Positions 58,143-64,000 of a stretch of DNA of 64,000 nucleotides are shown piece by piece. Numbering within the stretch: the first letter of the stretch is position 1; the number at the start of each line of letters is the position of its first letter. Location: positions 353,727 to 417,726 of the forward strand of contig JAVSMQ010000001.1 in assembly GCA_032027125.1 (NCBI GenBank), given 5' to 3'. The translations under genes and the position numbers were made by a program. Below the pieces are notes generated by a model that was given only the letters and a program-made list of their open reading frames with translations, had not been told where the DNA came from and searched no databases. The stretch is from JANJTB01 sp032027125. Its GTDB lineage: Bacteria; Bacteroidota; Ignavibacteria; Kapaibacteriales; UBA2268.

Positions 58143-58805
58143 ATGTCGCAGAAACCCACACAAGTAGATGACAGATTATTTGAATATCTCAAAGTGAATT
58201 TCTCTTCAGAGGATGATTTTTTGAGTAATCTTGTGATTGAAGCCAGAGATGAAGGTATTCCTGATATCAGCATATCTCCGGAGCAGGGGCTTTTTATCCA
58301 ATTCATGTTAAAAACCATAAACGCCAAAAATGTCCTCGAACTTGGTACACTTGCAGGTTACTCTGCAATCACGATGGCAAGAGCATTGCCTGAAAACGGT
58401 AAATTAATTACAGTAGAAAATGAATATATTCATGCTATTTTTGCCGAAAGAAAAATCAAAGAAGCCGGATTGAATGGAATAATTGAAATACAAAACAGCG
58501 AGGCTCTTGATTTTTTAGAATATTACAAACCTGAAGAACCACTCGACTTTATTTTTATTGACGCTGATAAACAAAATTATAAGAGGTATCTTGATAAATT
58601 GACACCAATGTTGAGAATCGGTGGGATTTTTGCCGCTGATAATGCTTTTGCTTTCGGATTCGTTGCTTCCTCAAAGCCGGAGCGTAACCCCGAAGATGTT
58701 AAATCAATCACGGGATTCAACCAATACTTCCGCAGCCATGAGCAGTATTCTGTCTGCATGGTTCCGGTCGGTGACGGAATGATTATGGGTGTTAAACTAA
58801 AATAG
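58143..58805 (+). CDS. SAM-dependent O-methyltransferase (CCoAOMT family)
   Basis: A 220-residue class I methyltransferase of the caffeoyl-CoA/catechol OMT type. The SAM site VLELGTLAGYSAITMARALP (about 61-80), the acidic loop TVENEY, and FIDADKQNYKRYLD, which contributes metal-binding aspartates, are present, as is DNAFAFGFVASS. The substrate is not predictable. It starts 15 bp after the MlaD-type gene and is followed after 8 bp by the VWA-OmpA gene. Confidence 0.92.
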   Translation: MSQKPTQVDDRLFEYLKVNFSSEDDFLSNLVIEARDEGIPDISISPEQGLFIQFMLKTINAKNVLELGTLAGYSAITMARALPENGKLITVENEYIHAIFAERKIKEAGLNGIIEIQNSEALDFLEYYKPEEPLDFIFIDADKQNYKRYLDKLTPMLRIGGIFAADNAFAFGFVASSKPERNPEDVKSITGFNQYFRSHEQYSVCMVPVGDGMIMGVKLK

Positions 58806-58813
58806 ATATTATT

Positions 58814-60265
58814 ATGCAAAAATCAAAATTTGTCTTTACTTTAAGTATAATACTGATAACAATCAGCGTTATCATCAATTCCTGCAGCACTCCGCGAAAA
58901 ACAGGTTTCGAATTGCAGAAGGAAATTTACGAAGAGGAAATGAAAACCAAATACGGTGATTCTCTGCCACCTGCAGAAATCTACCTGAGCGATACCAAAC
59001 CTATTGATTCTGTAGATGTAAAAAAATTGATTTTTGATTTGTACACAATTGATTCTGAGGATTACACGAATAAAGAAATTCGATTGTTTTCTCGTGTTTA
59101 TGATTCATTGGGTAATTTTGTTACACACATGGCTGAACCATACAAAAAAGATAAAAATATTGAATACTTTACATCTGTAAGAGAGGAACTCGGTAAGACC
59201 TACAATATCAGAAAAGCATCTGTTAAAAACTTCAAGGTTCGGGAATTCGGTGCAGATGATTCAATTGCTTATGATATTGTATTATCAGTTGATTATAGCG
59301 GCTCGATGGAAGCAATAATGAGCGCAATTTTTGAAGGAACAGAGCTTTTTGTTTCAATGAAATTCCCGCAGGACAGGATAGCACTCGGGACATTTAACCG
59401 TACACTTGATATCAAAGTTCCCCTATCGAAGGATACGGCTGTAATACTTAGTCAATACAGAGCCAAAAGGAATCAGGGATTCGGACTTTTTTCAGGAGTC
59501 TTCGATGCAATCTATGGAAGTATCGAATTGCTTAAAGATACTCCAAAAGAAAAGCCGAAAGTAGTTGTTATTCTAACCGATGGTGATGATAATTATTCCA
59601 AGAAGAATCTGGATTCATTAATCAGAAGAGCAAATCAGTTGGATGCCCATGTATACTGTGTAGCTTTTGGATATTCCAAAGATGAATCATTAAGATATTT
59701 ATCCCAATATACGGGCGGTAAATATTATAAAGCACATACAAAAGAACAGTTAGTTGCGATATTTAAGGATATTTATCTTAGCCTCAGATATTTTTATAAA
59801 ATAACATACGAACCTCCTGTATATTGGGGACATCATCAGGTTTTTGCAGCTATTAACGTTCCCGGCAGACAAGATTCTCTTATCGGAGAAGGTTTTTATG
59901 ATACAACCGGGTGGCTTGCATTATCCGATACAGTTGTCAGACCTATCACTTTTGATTTTGATTCGGCAACAGTAAAAAAAGAATCCTATATTGTTTTGGA
60001 TGAATTGGTTGATTTGATGATGACTTGGCCCAATCTTAAGTTCGACATTCAGGGACATACAGATAACATCGGTACTCAGGAATATAATCAAAGTTTATCC
60101 GACAGAAGAGCAAAAGCTGTTTATGATGAATTGATTAAAAGAGGTATTGATGAGCGTCGTCTTCGTTACAGAGGATTTGGTTACTCTAAACCAATCACAT
60201 CTAATGATACGGAAGAGGGCAGGTCAAAAAACAGAAGAACAGAATTTATTATTATTGCTAAGTAA
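58814..60265 (+). CDS. VWA-OmpA fusion lipoprotein
   Basis: A 483-residue lipoprotein (lipobox IINSC near residues 20-24). After a linker it carries a von Willebrand A domain (about 145-330) with a complete MIDAS site, VDYSGSM, and VVILTDGDDNYSKKN, then an OmpA peptidoglycan-binding domain (about 375-483) with GHTDNIGTQEYNQSLSDRRA and RSKNRRTEFIII. It would tether the outer membrane to peptidoglycan and display a metal-dependent binding domain in the periplasm. The combination is known in this phylum but its role is not settled. It is in the ssb-pyrE operon. Confidence 0.9.
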   Translation: MQKSKFVFTLSIILITISVIINSCSTPRKTGFELQKEIYEEEMKTKYGDSLPPAEIYLSDTKPIDSVDVKKLIFDLYTIDSEDYTNKEIRLFSRVYDSLGNFVTHMAEPYKKDKNIEYFTSVREELGKTYNIRKASVKNFKVREFGADDSIAYDIVLSVDYSGSMEAIMSAIFEGTELFVSMKFPQDRIALGTFNRTLDIKVPLSKDTAVILSQYRAKRNQGFGLFSGVFDAIYGSIELLKDTPKEKPKVVVILTDGDDNYSKKNLDSLIRRANQLDAHVYCVAFGYSKDESLRYLSQYTGGKYYKAHTKEQLVAIFKDIYLSLRYFYKITYEPPVYWGHHQVFAAINVPGRQDSLIGEGFYDTTGWLALSDTVVRPITFDFDSATVKKESYIVLDELVDLMMTWPNLKFDIQGHTDNIGTQEYNQSLSDRRAKAVYDELIKRGIDERRLRYRGFGYSKPITSNDTEEGRSKNRRTEFIIIAK

Positions 60266-60277
60266 ACATAAAATACT

Positions 60278-61657
60278 ATGAATAGATTAATTTGCGGACT
60301 AATAACTTTGATGTTATTTTCTGCCTCCATCTCTCTAAAAGCTGATTTCAATGAATCCGCTATGGGTACTAATTATTCGGCTGTTGTAAATAGAATTATT
60401 CAGACAGCCCGTTCGGACAGCATGGCTTATCATCGTTTGGAGTACATGTGTGATGTTTTTGGTCCCCGTTTAAGCGGTTCTGAAAACCTCGAAAAAAGCC
60501 TGCGTTGGATGCTTGATGAGATGAAGAAGGACGGATTTGAAAATGTTCGGGCAGATAAAGTAATGGTTCCGCATTGGGTCAGACGATTTGAAAAGTGTGA
60601 AATGACTTATCCCAGAACAGCAAATGTTCCGGTCTTTGGTTTTGGCGGAAGTATTGCTACTCCTAAGAGCGGTATTCAAGCCCGCGTTATGGTTGTAAAA
60701 AGTTTTGATGAACTTGAATTACGCAAAGATGAAGTAAAGGGTAAAATTGTTGTTTATAACATTCCCTACGAAGGATATGGCAAAGGAGTTCAATACCGTT
60801 TTCATGGTGCCGAACGTGCTGCAAAATATGGTGCAGTTGCCAGTCTTCTGCGTTCAGTCAGTTCGACAGTGCTGCGTAATCTTCATACAGGTATGATGTC
60901 TTATAATGATACAATCCCAAAAATACCTCATGCTGCCATCACTCCTGAAGATGCAATGATGTTTGAAAGACTAATCAGTTACGGTATTATTCCTGAATTG
61001 AAACTTGAACTTGATGTCGAGACCTTACCTGATGCAGTTTCTCATAATGTAATGGGTGAACTTACCGGAAGTCAGTATCCTGACGAAATCATTGCTATAG
61101 GCGGTCATTCAGACTCATGGGATGCAGGTACAGGGGCTCAGGATGATGCAAGCGGATGTATCGCGACGTGGGAAGCTGTCAAATTATTAAAAAAATTGGG
61201 ATTGCAGCCAAAACGCACTATAAGAATAGTACAATGGACAAACGAAGAAAATGGAGTCCGTGGAGGAAATGCATACCGTGATGCTCATCAGAAAGAGAAA
61301 CATGTACTGATGTTTGAACATGATTCGGGTATATTCCCACCATCTGCTATCAGATTCAACGGGAAGGATTCAATTTTCAAGGTGCTTAAATTTATTGAAC
61401 CGCTGTTAAAGAATATCAATCCTAAAATTGAAGTTGCCAAAGGCGGCGGCGGTGTGGATATTGGTCCGATGATGAAAACAGGAGTGCCCGGAATGAGTTT
61501 AGGAACAGATGACGGTGGGAAATATTTCTATTATCATCACAGCCATTCCGATACTCCCGATAAAGTTAATATTAAGGATTTTAATGATTGCATTGCCGCA
61601 ATTGCAATTGCTATTTATATTTATGCGGATTTACCAACAGAATTATTGAATAATTAA
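60278..61657 (+). CDS. M28-family metallopeptidase with PA insert
   Basis: A 459-residue secreted aminopeptidase/carboxypeptidase (signal peptide 1-22, SISLKA). A PA-like insert (about 105-200) precedes the catalytic M28 domain, with zinc ligands in GGHSDSWDAGTGAQDDASG (His, Asp), NEENG (catalytic and bridging Glu), FEHDSG and YHHSHSDTPDK. The arrangement resembles the mammalian plasma glutamate carboxypeptidase/Q family. It is likely to degrade peptides in the periplasm or outside the cell. It is part of the ssb-pyrE operon. Confidence 0.93.
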   Translation: MNRLICGLITLMLFSASISLKADFNESAMGTNYSAVVNRIIQTARSDSMAYHRLEYMCDVFGPRLSGSENLEKSLRWMLDEMKKDGFENVRADKVMVPHWVRRFEKCEMTYPRTANVPVFGFGGSIATPKSGIQARVMVVKSFDELELRKDEVKGKIVVYNIPYEGYGKGVQYRFHGAERAAKYGAVASLLRSVSSTVLRNLHTGMMSYNDTIPKIPHAAITPEDAMMFERLISYGIIPELKLELDVETLPDAVSHNVMGELTGSQYPDEIIAIGGHSDSWDAGTGAQDDASGCIATWEAVKLLKKLGLQPKRTIRIVQWTNEENGVRGGNAYRDAHQKEKHVLMFEHDSGIFPPSAIRFNGKDSIFKVLKFIEPLLKNINPKIEVAKGGGGVDIGPMMKTGVPGMSLGTDDGGKYFYYHHSHSDTPDKVNIKDFNDCIAAIAIAIYIYADLPTELLNN

Positions 61658-61668
61658 GGAATATTTTT

Positions 61669-62214
61669 ATGACAAAGCAACAACTTGCTGCAGAGATTTA
61701 CAAAGCTTCGTATTTTAAAGGTGAGTTTCTTTTAAGGTCCGGGAAAATAAGCAGTGAGTATTTCGACAAATATCAGTTTGAAAGCAATCCCAAACTTCTT
61801 GATAAAATATGTGATTTTATGCTTGAATTACTACCTGATGATTATGATATGCTGGGTGCATTGGAAATGGGCGGAATCCCTCTTGCTACACTTTTATCCG
61901 TAAAAACCGGTAAACCCGTTCTTTTTATCAGAAAAAAGGCGAAGGAATATGGAACCAGAAGATTTGCCGAAGGTTCTGAGTATGAAGACAAAAAAATACT
62001 AATAGTTGAAGATGTTGTAACGAGCGGAGGACAGATAATATTAAGTGCTAAGGATTTAAGAGAGACAGGTGGAATTATCAGCCAGGCAGTCTGCGTTATT
62101 GACAGAGAATCAGCCGGAATTGAGGCGTTAAATGAAAATAATATCAAACTTAATTCTCTTTTTACAATGAGCTATATAAAGGAAGCTGCAAAAGAATTCG
62201 GATATCTTAAATAG
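61669..62214 (+). CDS. pyrE: orotate phosphoribosyltransferase
   Basis: Catalyses orotate + PRPP to OMP, the fifth step of pyrimidine synthesis. Family motifs: FLLRSGKISSEYFDKY (orotate contact), GGIPLATLLS, FIRKKAKEYGT, and the PRPP-binding ILIVEDVVTSGGQI (about 107-120). At 181 residues it is the short bacterial type. It is the last gene of the operon that begins with ssb; a repeat and a terminator follow. Confidence 0.95.
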   Translation: MTKQQLAAEIYKASYFKGEFLLRSGKISSEYFDKYQFESNPKLLDKICDFMLELLPDDYDMLGALEMGGIPLATLLSVKTGKPVLFIRKKAKEYGTRRFAEGSEYEDKKILIVEDVVTSGGQIILSAKDLRETGGIISQAVCVIDRESAGIEALNENNIKLNSLFTMSYIKEAAKEFGYLK

Positions 62215-62216
62215 TT

Positions 62217-62302
62217 TTGAATTCTGAGTTTTGAGTTTTAAGTTCTGAGTTTTGAGTTTTGAGTTATGAGTTATGAATTCTGAGTTTTGTATTTTGTATT
62301 TT
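62217..62302. repeat. short tandem repeat after pyrE
   Basis: About ten imperfect copies of TGAGTTTT and close variants (TTTTGAGTTTTGAGTT, TGAGTTATGAGTT, TTTTGTATTTTG). No frame of note. It lies between the pyrE stop and the terminator, so it forms the 3' untranslated region of the operon mRNA. Confidence 0.75.
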
Positions 62303-62325
62303 ATTTGTTAATGGTTAAAACAAAA

Positions 62326-62364
62326 AAAAACACTTGTGATGGAAATCATTACAAGTGTTTTTTT
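62326..62364 (+). terminator. terminator of the ssb-pyrE operon
   Basis: AAAAACACTTGT (62326-62337) pairs with ACAAGTGTTTTT (62351-62362) around a 13-nt loop, followed by more T residues. It may also serve the convergent DUF1573 gene, which stops at 62378. Confidence 0.8.
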
Positions 62365-62377
62365 ATATCAAATAAAT

Positions 62378-63109
62378 TTATTTTTTGCCTGTCTGCTGCT
62401 GATCGACAATATTACCCCAAATCGGTAAATCTATCACAGGTGATTCCTTGCTGTCAGTCTGAATTGTCATGGTTGACTGAAGTCTGCCGGCTTTCTTGGG
62501 TTTGTAACGCATTTCGATAGTCAGATTTGCTTTTGGCTCGATAATGGTGTTACGTCTTAGATTGTGCTTCAACTCAGCGGGTGCAATTTCCTCAGATGCC
62601 ATTTTAATTGTAAAATTTACAATCTTAATCGGCTTTTCAGTATTGTTAGTGATAATTGCTTTTGTTGTTGATTCCTCTGATACAATTAATCTGTTAAAAC
62701 CAAGATATTTCGGAGTCAGCGCAACAGGAACCATCACATTACATTTTAAAAGAAGATTCTGCTCCGGTTTTTCAGGGTCATCAGATGATATTCTTACACT
62801 TTTGACAGTATTTCCCTGATAACCTGAAATATTGAGATTAACATGCAGAGTAGAATATTTTCCCGGTTTAATCATTTTCTCATCAAGAGAATCGGTAGTG
62901 CATCCACAGCCCGGTTTAACCCTTTTAATTTCAAGAACTTTATCACCCCTGTTCCAAAGTTTGATAGCTGCTTTCAGAACTCCCTGCTCCGGTTTAACAT
63001 TACCCCAGTCATACATATCGTTTCCTTCAATCTCAAGTTTAGGCTGAGCATAGGAAATAGTCATACCGGCAAATATCAAGACAATTGCCAGATTCAGTAT
63101 TTTAAACAT
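62378..63109 (-). CDS. DUF1573 secreted protein
   Basis: A 243-residue secreted protein with a signal peptide (1-21, ending ISYAQ). It holds two Ig-like (DUF1573/ASH-type) domains. The first shows the characteristic LEIKRVKPGCGCTTDS with the CGC pair followed by ISSDDPEKPEQNLLLKC, the second IVNFTIKMASEEIAPAEL and KKAGRLQSTMTIQTDS. DUF1573 proteins are common in Bacteroidota envelopes, but their function is not established. It is convergent with pyrE and divergent from the acyl-CoA dehydrogenase gene. Confidence 0.9.
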   Translation of the reverse strand: MFKILNLAIVLIFAGMTISYAQPKLEIEGNDMYDWGNVKPEQGVLKAAIKLWNRGDKVLEIKRVKPGCGCTTDSLDEKMIKPGKYSTLHVNLNISGYQGNTVKSVRISSDDPEKPEQNLLLKCNVMVPVALTPKYLGFNRLIVSEESTTKAIITNNTEKPIKIVNFTIKMASEEIAPAELKHNLRRNTIIEPKANLTIEMRYKPKKAGRLQSTMTIQTDSKESPVIDLPIWGNIVDQQQTGKK

Positions 63110-63301
63110 ATTAAAAACTCCTCAATTTTTTTGTAAAACAATTAATGTAAAAATATGAAATATTTACGCTCATTGTTACTAACTTATGATGATAAGACTA
63201 AATAATTGAAAAAATGTTTCAACATCACTAAATAAATATCAATCTAATTAGTTAATTATATTGATATGATGAACTGTTTGAAAAATATTTTGGAGTTAAA
63301 C

Positions 63302-64000
63302 ATGCTTTCTTTTGAATTTAGTGAAATTCAGTTACAAATTCGTGATGCTGCCCGTAGATTTGCCATGGATGAAATTGCACCTTCAGTAATAGAAAGGGAT
63401 ATTAAATCTGAGTTTCCCGGCGAGCTTCTCAAAAATATGGGAGAACTCGGATTCCTCGGGATGATGGTTTCTCCTGAATGGGGAGGCAGCGGTCTTGATG
63501 CTGTAAGTTACGTACTTGCTATGGAAGAATTTGCCAAAGTTGATGCAGGTTTAAGTATTGTTGTATCTGTGCAAAACTCACTCGTTTGCTGGATTTTGGA
63601 AACTTATGGAAATGATTTCCAAAAAGAAAATTTCCTTCGACCTCTTGCTGAAGGCAAATATCTCGGCGCATACTGTCTCAGTGAGCCGGAAGCCGGTTCA
63701 GATGCACGCGACCAGCGTACAACTGCAGAATATAAAGACGGTATCTGGACAATAAACGGCACTAAAAATTGGATATCAACAGCACAAAATGCCGATATAT
63801 ATATAGTTTTTGCGCAATCCAATCCCGAACTTAAGCACAAGGGTATAGTTTGTTTTGCGATTCCACGCAATACACCCGGACTCGAACCCGGACTTAAAGA
63901 AGATAAAATGGGTATGCGGACTAGTGATACCTGCTCATTGGGTTTGACAGATGTAAAAGTAAGTGATGAACACCTAATCGGCAAAGTCGGCGAAGGTTTT
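63302..64000 (+). CDS. acyl-CoA dehydrogenase, N-terminal part (3' truncated by window edge)
   Basis: The frame begins at ATG 63302, preceded by GGAG at an 8-nt spacing, and stays open to the window end (233 codons). FAD-dependent acyl-CoA dehydrogenases carry out the first step of beta-oxidation or amino-acid breakdown. Family motifs: AARRFAMDEIAPSVIERD, LGFLGMMVSPEWGGSGLDAV, AYCLSEPEAGSDARDQRTTA (FAD/substrate region), and WISTAQNADIYIVFA. The catalytic Glu lies in the missing C-terminal half, so substrate chain length cannot be judged. Confidence 0.93.
   Translation, partial: MLSFEFSEIQLQIRDAARRFAMDEIAPSVIERDIKSEFPGELLKNMGELGFLGMMVSPEWGGSGLDAVSYVLAMEEFAKVDAGLSIVVSVQNSLVCWILETYGNDFQKENFLRPLAEGKYLGAYCLSEPEAGSDARDQRTTAEYKDGIWTINGTKNWISTAQNADIYIVFAQSNPELKHKGIVCFAIPRNTPGLEPGLKEDKMGMRTSDTCSLGLTDVKVSDEHLIGKVGEGF

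Noticed and set aside
57764..58327. 187-codon minus-strand frame across the MlaD and methyltransferase genes
   Set aside because: It spans the junction of two well-supported plus-strand genes and has no recognisable domain.
1..64000. tRNA or rRNA genes
   Set aside because: No cloverleaf with a TTCGANNC arm or rRNA-like stretch was seen by eye; a covariance search would be decisive.

Overview
The window is AT-rich bacterial DNA that most resembles the Bacteroidota/Chlorobiota/Ignavibacteria-Kapabacteria group. The evidence is combined: type IX secretion C-terminal sorting domains on three secreted proteins, a HmuR/HmuY-type haem uptake pair, TonB-dependent receptors, a bacillithiol enzyme (BshC), an LDH-like malate dehydrogenase, a 30-residue COX24/mS38-like basic protein, weak Shine-Dalgarno use, and many lipoproteins. 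I cannot name a species. No rRNA, tRNA or CRISPR array was found.

Layout. 1-7.8 kb: end of a glycogen phosphorylase, an LD-carboxypeptidase, a secreted YD-repeat protein, a second (short-type) alpha-glucan phosphorylase, a Sua5-type tRNA modification enzyme and a TPR protein. 7.8-10.9 kb: COX24-like protein, HU-type protein, malate dehydrogenase, NhaA. 11-18.4 kb: two different IS110-family transposases, each with a structured non-coding leader that looks like a bridge RNA and each next to palindromic REP-like repeats; between them lie a FecA-like receptor and a T9SS cargo protein. 18.5-24.1 kb: Ppx/GppA-PNP-hypothetical operon, M13 peptidase, MNT-HEPN pair. 24.4-31.5 kb: haem receptor/HmuY operon, T9SS subtilase, SRAP protein. 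31.7-40.1 kb: dihaem cytochrome, ABC exporter, a LamG/GT2/GT4 surface-glycan operon, BshC. 40.4-41.2 kb: a 21-bp minisatellite that appears to have grown out of one arm of the REP-like repeat. 41.2-43.8 kb: CheR and a sigma-54 response regulator.

44.0-49.5 kb is an accessory region. Four fragments of the conserved C-terminal part of an Rhs protein alternate, on the minus strand, with two divergent paralogous small genes that look like immunity proteins, and a hicBA module lies among them. It reads as a decayed Rhs toxin-tip/immunity array; a fifth Rhs fragment lies near 55 kb among dense repeats. 49.7-54.6 kb: operon with a class A penicillin-binding protein, an FAH-family enzyme and two envelope lipoproteins. 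56.6-62.2 kb: a tightly spaced operon (ssb, MlaD-type protein, O-methyltransferase, VWA-OmpA lipoprotein, M28 peptidase, pyrE). The window ends with a DUF1573 protein and the start of an acyl-CoA dehydrogenase.

Most genes are housekeeping or envelope functions. The most unusual content is the Rhs graveyard, the REP-derived minisatellite, and the two IS110 elements with candidate bridge RNAs.
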